64,000 nucleotides of DNA from Cycas panzhihuaensis (taxonomy: Eukaryota; Cycadophyta): positions 178,567,741-178,631,740 of the forward strand of contig CM041465.1 of assembly GCA_023213395.1 (NCBI GenBank), written 5' to 3'. Within the stretch, counting starts at the first letter, position 1. Each line of letters begins with the position of its first letter. Under the pieces are notes generated by a model. That model was not told the origin of the DNA. It made no database searches and saw nothing but the letters and a program-made list of their open reading frames with translations. A program made the translations under genes and the position numbers. Positions 54,280 to 64,000 of this stretch are shown in pieces.

Positions 54280-55095
54280 CTGATCATAATGTTAAATCAT
54301 TATCTCTCATAAATAAAAGTTGTCTAAGCCTCCTAAATTTCTTATAAATTAAGACCTTAATGAGAATGCAACAATTTGATCCTCGGTTATACAATAGACT
54401 AACGCAACTACTTCGCCCTGCACCTACACCCAAATGAAATGATAGTATAAACTTCCATGTGCTTTATCCTAGGATGGGACACTGGATTCTTCAAAAGTTA
54501 AATTACACTTTGATTATCATAGAATAATTGTGTAGGAATATCCTATAGAAGTCTAAAATGACTAAGATGTCTTCTAAGCTAAACAACCTCACAAGTGACT
54601 ACAATTATTACTTTGTACTTAACCTATATGTAAGTCTAGGATACTGCAACCTATTTTCTACTATACCAAGAGGCCACACGAGAACCAAATATGAAAATAT
54701 ACTTTGATGTAGAGTTCCTCTTATCATGATCCACAACACAATCTGACTTAGTGAAGCCCTACATTCTGAATTTATCAAATCAAACAAACATGAATTCATA
54801 TATAATAGTGTCTTTCATATATCTCAAGATTTACTTTTCTACCTTCTAGTGAAGAGTGGATGGAGCACTGATGAAGTGTGACATAATACTAACAATATAA
54901 CTAATATTAGGTCGAGTGTTAGTGAGGTAGATTAAACTACCCACTAAATACTTGTATAATACAAAATCAATAGACTCACCAACAAATTCCTTAATCAATT
55001 TAAAACCAACTTCCATGGGAGTAGCCATTGGCTTACAATCCACTAATCTTTCATATGTAATTGTCTCAACAAAGTATGAGTTGATGAGGGTAGCC
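54280..55095 (-). pseudogene. Ty1/copia RT end and RNase H, fragment D
   Basis: Minus-strand segment 55095-54846 reads VDCKPMATPMEVGFKLIKEF, then VLYKYLVGSLIYLTNTRPNI and VSIMSHFISAPS, the conserved link from copia RT to RNase H. Beyond it, in shifted frames, come IFIFGSRVASWYSRK, LFYDNQSVI, LLKNPVSHPRIKHMEV and EIQEA. These are the RNase H Asp-Asn and K-H-M-E motifs. The upstream RT is cut off at 55095/55096 by the LTR of element E. Confidence 0.8.
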
Positions 55096-55678
55096 TGTAA
55101 GGAAAACATTCTATCTCATATGCACCAAACATAAAAACAAGAAAGAGCCAAAGAAAAAAGTTCAACGAATAGAGAGAGTCATTTTTACTTCGAATTCTAT
55201 TTCATTCCATTCAAATCTACCAAAAGATAATCTAAAATTAAATTATATAAGTAAAAGTGAGAACTATAGAAACTTTTAACCCTAACTCTAAAAACTATTC
55301 AATTATATAAAATATTATATAATCCCATGTTGCTAAGTTAATTTCTACTAAGAAAAGTTAAATCACTAAGGGTTATTACATAAAAGTGACAATTAGTCTA
55401 AAATTAACTACTATTTTTAGACATACAAAATAAATCTTAATTTCTAGTTATTTTTAAGTAGGCAAACTCTAGGTCTATTATGGGCCTTTGGACCTATCCT
55501 AGGTTATTTTTTCCACTTCTTCTCAGATAGACCTTCGATTTGGCACTAGAAAGACTAAATTCTAACCACTAAGTTAAAAGTTATACTTCACTCAATGGAC
55601 CCTAAAATTTAGAGCAAAATAACTATAAAAGTAAAAAATAAATGGAGTTATGATGAAGGTCTAAATGCTACTGCATCA
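55096..55678 (-). repeat. 3' LTR of element E
   Basis: In minus orientation it starts TGATGCAGTAGCATTTAGAC right after a purine-rich CTTGGGGAGGA and ends TTCCTTACA. The upstream partner is outside the window. The lower border coincides with the point where copia fragment D is broken. Confidence 0.6.
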
Positions 55679-55692
55679 TCCTCCCCAAGTTG
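55679..55692 (-). other. polypurine tract of element E
   Basis: The minus strand reads CAACTTGGGGAGGA adjoining the LTR start TGATGCAG. Confidence 0.6.
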
Positions 55693-55859
55693 AAAAGAAT
55701 TCATTCCCTGCAAATTATTATGATAAGTTTCTCAACATTTGTCAAGATTTAACTACTTTAGTTCTTCTTCGGTTATCCAAGTGTTATCTACTTGTGATAA
55801 ACCTTTCTACTGCACTAGGTACTTGTTATAATTTCCTTATTGTGTACTTACTATCTTTA

Positions 55860-57190
55860 TATCTAATATCTGCTAAATTTCTTCTCGCTTCTTCCATAGC
55901 ATTTGGGGCTCCCAACTTGCCACTTTTCTTTTATGATCTACCTCTTCATCTCCTTCATGATACACATATATATTTGAAACATTAAAAATATGAGAGATAA
56001 TAAAGTGTTTAGAAAGATCCACCTTATATGTATTGTTATTAGTTATTTTATAATCTGACATCGTTTAACCTTTTTGTATTTAAGCTTATTGTAGGTCCCT
56101 TGGGGGAATCTATTTTTCCTTAAGTAAACCATTACTAAGTCACCTTCTTCAAATACCTTATATCTATGGGTTCTGTCTACTACTTCTTTATACTTTTTAT
56201 TGGTGTCCTATAACTTTTTCCTTACCTCCTTATGAACTTGTTGTATATTCTCTACATAAGCTTCCATATCGTTACTCACATATTCCCCAATAGGTAGATG
56301 CACTAAATCTAGCATACCCTTAGGTTTTTTGCCATACACAACTTAAAAAGGTGACTTACCTATCAACCTATTTATAGAACTGTTATATGCAAATTCTATC
56401 GGGGCTAATACTAAATCCCATTGTTTGGGATTTTTACCAACAATACACCTTAACTAGTTTTCCAAACTTCTATTTACTACTTCAGTTTACCCATTAGTCT
56501 ATAGGAGGTAGGCACTACTAAATTAAAATTTTGTTCTTAGCTTCTTCCATAAAGTCTTCCAAAAGATAACTCAAGAACTTTGTATCTTGATCTGAAGTGA
56601 TAGTCTTAGAAATACCATGTAACCTTACAACCTTTTTAAAAAATAAATCTACTATTCTAACAATTATTTGTCTTCTTACATGTAATAAAATAAGCCATTT
56701 TTGAAAAGCGATCAATGAAAACAAAAATTGAATCATTACCTCTTTGTGTATATGGTAATCCTAATATGAAGTCCATGTTTAAGACTATCCATGGTCCTTC
56801 AAGTATTGGTAAGGCCATATATAAGCTAGTATTCTATATATATCCCTTAGCCATTTGTTATATCCTACAATATGCCACAAATCTCGCCACATCATCCTTT
56901 AGTTGAGGCCAAAAATATTTTTCTTCTACTAGAGCTATGATCTTATTTTGGCCAAAAAGCCCTCTAAGACTTCTAGTATGCAAATCTTATATGATGTTCT
57001 CTCTCGTGAAGACTACTGGGAGGCACAATTATCTTTTTTAAATAGGTATCCATCTTGCATAAAGTAATCATCATAGAAAGAACCACCTCCCTCAATTAGA
57101 GGATTCTTATAGTGCTTAGAAATTGTTCCAAAGTCAAGGTCTGAGTTATATAAATCCTTAATGGTTTCAAATCCTATTACCTCGTTTGCC
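55860..57190 (-). pseudogene. Ty3/gypsy integrase, element E
   Basis: The N-terminal leader is 57264-57013 (MANEVIGFETIKDLYNSDLD, then GGGSFYDDYFMQDGYLFKKD). The core is 56736-56518 with VVRLHGISKTITSDQDTKFL, the T-S-D-x-D second-Asp block, then NGxTEVVNRSL near 56480 with the Glu. C-terminal blocks are YKVFEEGDLVMVYLRKNRFP, GTYNKLKYKK and NNNTYKVDLSKHFIISHIFN then VSNIYVYHEGDEEVD (to 55930). Frames shift between blocks. No chromodomain was recognised after the F-N-V-S-D-I-Y-x-Y-H motif, so this gypsy element differs from the one at 1-3901. Confidence 0.8.
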
Positions 57191-57335
57191 ATAATGGTCA
57201 ATAATGCCACTCGCCTACTCAATGCTTTAACAACATGATTATGTTTACCTGATTTATGCTTCAAGATAATTGTAAAGATTTAGAAATAACATACCCACTT
57301 AGCATGCCTAATATTTAATTTCCTTTGGGTATTTA

Positions 57336-57340
57336 CATAC
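57336..57340. repeat. target-site duplication of element F, left
   Basis: CATAC before TGTTGAG; identical to 62619-62623. Confidence 0.85.
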
Positions 57341-57954
57341 TGTTGAGAATACAATATCGCAACCCTTTAACTGCCACCAAGATCTATTGCATTCTTGCAA
57401 CTAGTTACAAAAATCAAAACTTAAAATTACATGCAAGTTCTAAAATCAGAGATTATACAATAACATAAAAATGAAAGCCAAACATCACATATGCACCCGA
57501 TATAATGTGGTAAAACCCTAGCAGTGTGCTATGGAAACATCCACACAGGAAAGGTATCGATCTTTATTATTGTAGAATGGAGAAATAATACATCTCAGTA
57601 GTAGAGTGCTCTTAGAAATAACAATCAGTCGCTGCCCTTTTCACAGTACATTACATTACATACAACATAATAAGAAAAGCCCTAAAACAGGCTACATGAG
57701 AGGGAGGTCCAAGGCATGAATCTGAACCATAGAATCTAGGGTATTTGTATCGAACGACCCTGATTCTTTTTACATTTTAATATGGTTTACAAGGCTAATT
57801 TTTCGGGTCAGGGGGTGTTCCACATCCCCCGCACCCCTCATCTAAGGGGGCTTCCGCCTCCCTTGGAACCCCCTCAGAAAGATTAAGGGGGGAAACCGCA
57901 CTGAAAACATGCTAAAATTTTAGCCCCAAAATATTGTTGTCATAATATCCAACA
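57341..57954 (-). repeat. element F LTR, left copy (3' LTR in element sense)
   Basis: TGTTGAGAATACAATATCGC ... TAATATCCAACA. Near-identical to 61972-62618 except for the GC-rich block near 57810-57870. Confidence 0.92.
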
Positions 57955-57967
57955 ATCTCTACCTTGA
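57955..57967 (-). other. polypurine tract of element F
   Basis: The minus strand reads ATCAAGGTAGAGAT-type sequence directly before the LTR start TGTTGG, a form of the AAGGTGGAGAT tract usual in plant copia elements. Confidence 0.6.
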
Positions 57968-58034
57968 TAACAATTATCTGGTACCTTTCCTGGACCCTTC
58001 ATCATCTTTTCTGTAAGCCAAGAGAAGTCAAACA

Positions 58035-58500
58035 CTATTTGAACTTCTCTAATGGTACTGGTTTTGTGAATATATCAGTACAATTCTCATTGGTGTGAAT
58101 CTTCTCAAGTGCCACTGTACTTGCTTCCACAACCTGTCTAACAAAATGGTACTTAAGAGCAATATGCTTTATTCTACTATGATAAGTTAGATTCTTGGCT
58201 AAGTAAATGACACTTTGACTATCACAAAATACCTTTACATTTTCGTGTCTTCTTCCAAGCTCAACCAATAGACTCTATAACCAGATTGTTTCTTTACAAG
58301 CATGTGCTGCAGTAACATATTTAGCTTCTGTAGTTAACAGTGTAATTGTACTCTATAATTTGGACATCCAACTAACTGGACCATTTGTAAGAGTAAAAAC
58401 ATAACCTAAAGTATACCTTATTTTGTCTAAATCTCCTGCAAAGTATGAATCGACATATCCACAAACCTTATTACCTATACCTCCAAAGGTGATGCAGTAG
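58035..58500 (-). pseudogene. Ty1/copia RNase H, element F
   Basis: VCGYVDSYFAGDLDKIRYTL opens the domain (near 58460). It continues TEAKYVTAAHACKETIWL with Glu, and the open segment 58268-58035 has VFCDSQSVIYLAKNLTYHSR, IKHIALKYHFVRQVVE and NCTDIFTKPVPLEKFK before the stop. This is a standard copia RNase H end. Only two or three stops interrupt the frame shared with RT. Confidence 0.85.
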
Positions 58501-59579
58501 TCGCTCATGCCTCTCAAATACTAAAGCACCCATTTCACTGCAGCCCAATGTTCCTTTCCTGGATTTTCCATAAACCTGCTAACTATACCAACTACATGTG
58601 AAATATCAGGTCTTGTACATATCATGGCATATATAAAACTTCTTACTGCACTGGCATAAGCCATACAAGGCACATAAGCCTTTTCTTCTTCATTACTAGG
58701 ACTCATATTCGAAGAAAGATTGAAGTGGGAATCCAATGGGATATTCATTGGTTTCACATTTACCATACCAAACCTGGTTAGCACCTTCTCTACATATTTC
58801 TACTGTGATAACCATAGCTTACCATTTTTCTTATCTCTGTGTATATCCATGCCTAAGATTTATTTTGAAGCTCTCAGATCCTTCATATCAAAAGTCCTAG
58901 CCAATTGAGCCTTTAGCTTATTGATTTCTTCCATGCTCTTACTTGCAACCAGCATGTCATCAATATATAATACCAAGATAATGAATAAGCCATTGTCTAT
59001 AAATTTAAAATAAACACAATGATTATACTCACTTCTTTTGAAAATTTGGCTCTCCATAAAGGCATCAAACTTCTTGTACCACTGCCTGGGTGATTGCTTC
59101 AGGCCATACAATGATTTCCTGAGCCTACAAATAAGTCTTTTCGTGCCATCTTGTACAAACCCTTCTAGTTGATCCATATAGATCTCCTCATCTAAATCTC
59201 TATGTAGAAAAGTTATTTTTACATCTAACTGCTCGAACTCCAAATCGAGAGAAGCTACCAATGCTAATAGCACTCGAATTGAAATAAGTTTGATAACTGG
59301 TGAAAAGATCTCATGAAAGTCAATACCTGCTTTTTGTGCAAAACATTTAGCCACCAGTCTTGCCCTGTATTTATCAATCTTTTCATCAACATCTATTTTC
59401 TTTTTGAAACCCCACCTGCAACCAACAGTCTTCCTGCCATGTGGAAGTTCTACCAAGTCCCATGAATTATTTTTCTTCAAAGCATCCATCTCTTCCTGCA
59501 TAGCCCTTTTCCACTTCTCACCATGGATATCATCTACTGCTTCTTGATAACATGTGGGCTCACTATCATTAAAAACCAA
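58501..59579 (-). pseudogene. Ty1/copia reverse transcriptase, element F
   Basis: Open for 239 codons (59579-58860): EMDALKKNNSWDLVELPHGR, TVGCRWGFKKKIDVDEKIDK, YRARLVAKCFAQKAGIDFHE, VASLDLEFEQLDVKITFLHR, RKSLYGLKQSPRQWYKKFDA and LYIDDMLVASKSMEEINKLK. The catalytic L-D-V and Y-I-D-D sites are intact. After one stop the frame continues through VLTRFGMVNVKPMNIPLDSH, AVRSFIYAMICTRPDISHVV and GKEHWAAVKWVL. This is among the most complete polymerase sequences in the window. Confidence 0.9.
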
Positions 59580-59968
59580 AGTAATAGAAATAGAAGGGTT
59601 ATACCTATTAGGTGGATGACTAACTCATGTAGATCTTCTAACTATTGGAAGAGGAGTGTCCACATACTCCTGTGAATCTACTATTGATTCATCTTCAAAA
59701 AGATCTTCATGCACTTCTGATTCCACAAATGGTTGCATTTCAAACTTGGCTTATTGATGTTTAGCTTGCTGCTCCTATTTCATTTCAACTTCTCCACTGT
59801 CTGATTTTATAAGGGGAGATTCATCAAATATGATATCTCTGTTAATGGTGATTTTCTGGGCAGTAGGATCCCATAACCTGTATCCCTTTACACCATCCTT
59901 ATCACATTACCAACAAAGATATATCTCTTAGATTTTGGGTCTAACTTTGAACGTTTACTTTTGTCAGT

Positions 59969-60583
59969 CTAGGCATAAGTATCACAACTAAAAACTTTTA
60001 AATTTGAATAATCACATAGATGTCTAGTCCATACCTCTTCAGGAATCTTATAATCTATTGTAAGTGATGGTGACCTATCAACCAGATAGCAAGCTATTTG
60101 AACAGCTTCTACCCATAAGCCTTGCTCCACTCTTGCATTACTTAACATGCTTCTTGCTCTTTCCAAGAGTATCCTATTCATGCGCTCAACAATACCATTT
60201 TACTACGGAGTATAGCTAGTGGTCTTGTGTCTTTCAATCCAAGCTTCTCTGCAATAGTTCTCAAATTCCAAAGAGTTGAAATCACCTCCATTGTTAGTTC
60301 TTAAACATTTAATTATCTTACCAGTGTTATTCTCAACTAGAGCCTTGAACTGCTTAAACACACTAAACACTTCAGATTTCCTTTTCAAAAAATAGATCCA
60401 TACCTTCCTAGAGTAATCATCTATAAATATAACAAAATACAATGATCCTCCATAGGATATTTTAGGGGCTGGTCCCCATAGATCTGAATGTATGTAATCC
60501 AGAATGCCTTTACTAGTGTGACTCTCTACTTTAAACCTGAGTCTACATTGTTTTCTAAAAACATAATATTTACACAAAGCCAA
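59969..60583 (-). pseudogene. Ty1/copia integrase core, element F
   Basis: 60583-60203 is open: KGILDYIHSDLWGPAPKISY (first Asp), VIFIDDYSRKVWIYFLKRKS and KCLRTNNGGDFNSLEFENYC, where the second catalytic Asp of T-D-N-G-G is Asn. Then TTSYTP, two adjacent stops replacing Gln-Gln, and NGIVERMNRILLERARSMLS (third residue Glu kept) continuing to 59969. The zinc domain begins in the preceding segment (QLWHQRLGHMSERGLKVL) and one of its Cys is now Tyr (CKYYVFRKQC). Confidence 0.85.
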
Positions 60584-60592
60584 GTCTGAAAG

Positions 60593-61195
60593 CTATAAGT
60601 TTAGAAGCAACTTACGGTTTATCAGCACCTTAAGTCCTCTCTCACTCATGTGCCCAAGTCTCTGATGCCATAATTGAGCTGGATCTTCTGTAGTCTTTGA
60701 TGTTGTAGCTGCTTCGATAACATCTGTACTTCCCACTAAAATGTAAAGATTTCTTTTCTTTAAGGCTTTCATAATAACCAAGGTGCCCTTTGACACCTTT
60801 AGGACTCTTTCATGGCCTGTATGCTTATTACCACCCAAATCTAGTTCACCCAAGAAAATTAGATTCCTTTTTAGATCAGGTACATGTCTAACCTCAATTA
60901 ATGTTCTCACTGCTCCATCGAACATCTTAATCCTGATGCTACCAATGCCCATTATCTTATAAGAAACTTCATTCCCCATAAGCACATCACCACCATCAAG
61001 AGGTTGGTATGATGAGAACCAACTTATTTGTGGACACATGTGGTGCGAAGCGCCTGAATCTAACAACCAATCATGGTGATAATGAGAAACATTATAAGCA
61101 ACCAAGACATCATCATCCATACCTTGATTTGACTCCACCTGATTTGCCTCCTCGCGTGATCTTCCTTTTTCTGGAACTCCTTCCTTTTGTAGCAA
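60593..61195 (-). pseudogene. Ty1/copia protease and GAG-pre-integrase region, element F
   Basis: A 200-codon open frame. HHDWLLDSGASHHMCPQISW holds an intact D-S-G active site (Asp codon at about 61058-61060), followed by VLMGNEVSYKIMGIGSIRIK and HVPDLKRNLIFLGELDLGG. The second part, RNLYILVGSTDVIEA then QLWHQRLGHMSERGL, is the GAG-pre-integrase domain with the first two zinc ligands. The start shown is simply the first Met after a stop; in the intact element the frame would be continuous with gag. Confidence 0.85.
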
Positions 61196-61905
61196 TCCTT
61201 CTTGAGATGACCGGTCTTATTACAGTGTCAATATCCAAGCTTACTCTTTTTTCTCTTTAACTTGGACCTCGATGTATCCCTGGAGTTTTGTCCTCTCTCA
61301 ATCGTTCTACCCCTTACCGTCATAGCTTCTGGTGTGGAGGTTTAAAGACTAGACTTCCTCTACGCTTCTTCCATTAGCAAAGCACTCATAATAGAATCAT
61401 AATCCAATACATCTGTAGTGCTAAAACTAATTGAGGTGACAATATTATCCCAGAATTCTAGTCCTCATCCTCAATTTTAACATCGATACTGGTTAACTGA
61501 CAAGTAAGAGTATTGAAAATATTTAAATGGTTAGTAATTTGTGTACCTTCCTTTATCTATAATGAGTATAGTTACCTCTTCAGGTAGATTCGATTCATTA
61601 CTGATTTGGTCATATACAAGCCTTCCAACCAGGTCCATAATCCTGTTACTATCTCCTCCCCTGTGATATTAAACAAGACTTCATCTGCTAAGCACAATCG
61701 TATTATGCTAAGCTCTTTTTTGCCTAAGTCATCCCATTTATCATCATCTATCCCTATGGGTTTCTTCGATTTACCTGCAAGGGCTTTATACAAACCCTGT
61801 TGTATAAGAACATCATGCGCTTTTAGCTTCTATAACTCGAAGTTGTTCTTACCATTGAATTTCTCCACCTTGAACTTTGCACCCGCTAGTTTCATCGTTT
61901 AGTAT
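61196..61905 (-). pseudogene. Ty1/copia gag, element F
   Basis: KSKKPIGIDDDKWDDLGKKE, LSIIRLCLADEVLFNITGEE and GLWTWLEGLYMTKSVMNRIY (61793-61572) are the UBN2-type gag core. Beyond a stop it continues NHLNIFNTLTCQLTSIDVKI. A zinc knuckle near 61230-61200 reads HCNKTGHLKKDCYKR with its first Cys region altered to a stop. The probable N-terminus is near 61905, about 50 bp from the primer site. Confidence 0.8.
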
Positions 61906-61956
61906 AGAAAAGCTGACACCAAAACCTTCACAAACTCGCTACAATAAAAAAAGAGT

Positions 61957-61969
61957 GGATCTGATACCA
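61957..61969 (-). other. primer binding site of element F
   Basis: The minus strand reads TGGTATCAGATCC, two bases inside the right LTR, matching the initiator-Met type copia primer site. Confidence 0.8.
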
Positions 61970-61971
61970 TT

Positions 61972-62618
61972 TGTTGAGAATACAAGGTCCCAACCCTTTA
62001 ATCGCCACTAAGATCTATTGCATTCTTGCAACTAGTTACAGAAATCAAAACTTAAAATTACATGCAAGTTCTAAAATCAGAGATTATATAATAACATAAA
62101 AATGAAAGCTAAACATCACATATGCACTTGATATAACATGGTAAAACCCTAGCAGTGTGCTAGGGAAACATCCACACAGGAAAGGTATCGATCTTTATTG
62201 CTGTAGAATGGAGAAACAGTACATCTTAGTAGGAGAGCACTCTCAGGAACAACAACCAGCCACTACCCTCTTCATAGTACATTACATTATATATAACATA
62301 ATAAGAAAATTCCTAAAATGGGCTACATGAGAGGGACATCCAATGCATGAATCTCAACCATAGAATCTAGGGTATTTGTATCAAATGACCCAGATTCCTT
62401 TTACATTTTAATATGGTTTACGGGGCTAATTTTTCAGGTCGGGGGCTATCACCTACTAAGCCCCTCTTAGTGAGGGGGCATTCCACGCCCCCCACACCCC
62501 TCAGCCAAGGGTGGCTCTCACCCTCCTTGGAACCCCTTGAGAAATATTAGGGGGGGAAACTGCATCGAAAACATGCCAAACGTTTAGCCTTAAAATATTG
62601 TTGTCACAATATCCAACA
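61972..62618 (-). repeat. element F LTR, right copy (5' LTR in element sense)
   Basis: TGTTGAGAATACAAGGTCCC ... AATATCCAACA. It carries an extra GC-rich block near 62440-62480, with inverted CCCCTC and GAGGGG runs, absent from the left copy. Confidence 0.92.
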
Positions 62619-62623
62619 CATAC
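62619..62623. repeat. target-site duplication of element F, right
   Basis: CATAC, identical to 57336-57340. Confidence 0.85.
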
Positions 62624-62624
62624 T

Positions 62625-62942
62625 TCAATACTTGGTGATTAGTGAATATGACAAATTCCTTAGGTATGAGGTAATGCCTCAAAACTTGGACAATTGTATA
62701 AAATTCTAAATCATAGGTTGAATACCTTCTTCTTACCTCATTAAGCTTCTCACTAAAAATACTATAGGTCTTTCTTCTTGGCTAAGCATTGCTCTAATTG
62801 TAATATGTGAAGTATCATAATCAACCTCAAACAGTTTTTCAAAGTTTGATAGTACAAGAACTAGTGTCTTAGCTACCTTTTTCTTTAAGAGTTGGAAGTT
62901 ATTCTCTACTTCCCTAGTCCATGTTAACTCCTTACCCTTCAT
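62625..62942 (-). pseudogene. Ty3/gypsy RNase H, element E (split by F)
   Basis: 62942-62733 is open: MKGKELTWTREVENNFQLLK, then FEKLFEVDYDTSHITIRAML with the first Asp region, and SQEERPIVFLVRSLMR. It continues to IFTNHQVLKYV at 62625 and is then interrupted by element F. The rest (NTQRKLNIRHAKWV, HKSGKHNHVVKALSRR) lies at 57340-57210. Confidence 0.8.
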
Positions 62943-62999
62943 ACAATTTGTTAAGGGTACAACTATTCCACTAAAGTTTCTAATGAACTTTCTATAAAA

Positions 63000-63820
63000 C
63001 TAAGCCAAACCATGAAAACTTCTTATCTCTTTCACAGTCTTAGGTGTTGGCCAATCAATAATTGCCCTGATCTTCTCTTCATCTATTCGTAATCCCTTTT
63101 GTAAAATCACAAAGCCTAGAAATACTGAGCTCCATTGTATAAACTTACACTTCTTTATATTTGCATATAATTTCTCTCTCCTTAACACTTTAAGCACCAT
63201 CCTTAAGTGCATTAAGTACTCCTCCTTAGTCTTACTAAAAATAAGAATATCATCAAAATACACAACTACAAGCTTACTAATGAATAGTCGCAACATAATA
63301 TTCATCAATCTCATGAAAGTGCTTGGGGCATTTGAAATTTTGAATGGCCTAACTAGCCATTCATACAATTTATCCCCCATCATGAAGATTGTCTTCCACT
63401 TGTTCCCTTCACGAATTTAAATATGATGATACTCACTCTTGAAGTTAATCTTTGTAAAGTAGGAAGCACCTGCTAATACATCTAGCATATCATCCATATG
63501 AGATGTAGGGAACTAATATTTAATTATTATCTTGTTGATCACCCTGAAAACAACACACATTCACCATGAGCCATCTTTCTTTGGAGTCACTAATGTTGGA
63601 ACTGTACTGTGACTCACACTTTCTCTAACCATTCTCTTTTATACTAATTTATTGACTTGTCGATTTAACTCCTCGTTCTCCATTAGGATTAATTGATAAG
63701 CTACCTGGTTTGATAATCTTTACCCTAAGATTAGGTCAATTTGGTGTTGAATGTCTCTCATCGGTGGTAAGCCATCAGGTAACTTATATAGAATAACATC
63801 ATTGTATTCTTTTAATAACC
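63000..63820 (-). pseudogene. Ty3/gypsy reverse transcriptase, element E
   Basis: The open segment 63383-63000 reads WLVRPFKISNAPSTFMRLMN, KLVVVYFDDILIFSKTKEEY, LYANIKKCKFIQWSSVFLGF and IDEEKIRAIIDWPTPKTVKE. Y-F-D-D is intact. Upstream, in other frames, are LPDGLPPMRDIQHQIDLI, RMVRESVSHS, TLVTPKKDGSW and YFTKINFKSEYHH, where the first catalytic Asp is Asn. It runs directly into RNase H. The element end lies outside the window. Confidence 0.85.
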
Positions 63821-64000
63821 CTATTACCTCACTTGGTATCTCTATGTTATCCTCCTTTATCTATCTTACCATTAAGGCATAATAAGTGTTAACCTTTTAC
63901 ATATGTTTCATGAATTCTTTGGCAGTCAACATGCTTTCTGCATGCCCTTCTTCTTTAAGTGGTAATAACCTCACCTCGACACCATTCTTCTAGAAAGTAT

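Larger units (their letters stand above)
55096..57340 (-). mobile_element. Element E: Ty3/gypsy element, 3' part (continues at 62619-64000)
   Basis: Minus-strand gypsy element with its 3' LTR at 55096-55678, integrase at 55860-57190 and the end of RNase H up to 57340. There the sequence is interrupted by copia element F and resumes at 62619. The reading ...VLKYV before F and NTQRKLNIRHAKWV after it, with a CATAC duplication, shows a clean insertion. E itself interrupts copia fragment D. Confidence 0.85.
57341..62618 (-). mobile_element. Element F: Ty1/copia retrotransposon, youngest and best preserved
   Basis: A 5.3 kb minus-strand element with LTRs at 57341-57954 and 61972-62618, target duplication CATAC, primer site at 61957-61969 and a polypurine tract next to the left LTR. 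Gag, PR, INT, RT and RNase H can be followed with few stops, mostly single C-to-T changes in Gln codons, and the Y-x-D-D site is intact. It is inserted in the RNase H of gypsy element E. Its LTRs are highly similar apart from about 30 bases of GC-rich sequence present only in the right copy. Confidence 0.92.
62619..64000 (-). mobile_element. Element E: Ty3/gypsy element, upstream part (runs off window)
   Basis: Resumes element E after the copia F insertion, with RNase H followed toward higher coordinates by RT. The protease and gag lie outside the window. CATAC at 62619-62623 is the duplicated target. Confidence 0.85.

Noticed and set aside
57013-57264. Candidate host protein frame
   Set aside because: It is the RNase H to integrase junction of gypsy element E (HKSGK...ALSRR).

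Overview
The window is plant nuclear DNA made almost entirely of nested, mostly dead LTR retrotransposons. The only host-derived gene sequence I recognise is a fragment of the chaperonin subunit CCT-zeta (CCT6). Chromovirus Ty3/gypsy, Tat-type Ty3/gypsy with two RNase H domains, and Ty1/copia elements primed from initiator-Met-like sites all indicate a land plant. The density of old TEs decayed by C-to-T and G-to-A changes suggests a large, slowly purged genome; a gymnosperm would fit, but this is inference. No tRNA, rRNA, CRISPR or intact host gene was found.

Layout. 1-3901: plus-strand chromovirus (gag remnant to chromodomain, one LTR), left end outside the window. 3902-5455: AT-rich DNA with a probable minus-strand LTR plus primer site and a copia gag scrap. 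5456-8052: a short LTR-bounded element without pol. 8053-10248: no recognisable genes. 10249-27235: element A, a 17 kb minus-strand Tat-type Ty3/gypsy with 2.8 kb LTRs and target duplication ACTTC. 27236-29482: AT-rich spacer. 29483-45691: element B, a 16.2 kb relative of A with 2.5 kb LTRs and target duplication CTTTG. 46121-53461: element C, a plus-strand Ty1/copia with target duplication AATAC, carrying an antisense CCT6 fragment. 53940-64000: a three-level nest, in which copia fragment D is interrupted by gypsy E, which is interrupted by copia F (target duplication CATAC). F is the best preserved element.

Most interesting system. A and B share an unusual plan. In element sense (minus strand) the order is LTR, PBS, gag, PR, long acidic spacer, RT, RNase H, integrase, then an oppositely oriented gene, then a second archaeal-type RNase H, polypurine tract and LTR. 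The inserted plus-strand gene resembles the plant mobile domain (PMD) family. In both copies it sits behind a conserved GGGGCCCC plus TATATAAGG core promoter and has an intron of about 110 bp at the same place. The elements therefore appear to carry a separately transcribed passenger gene whose transcript converges with the pol transcript. Both copies are now broken, A mainly by transitions and B mainly by small indels.
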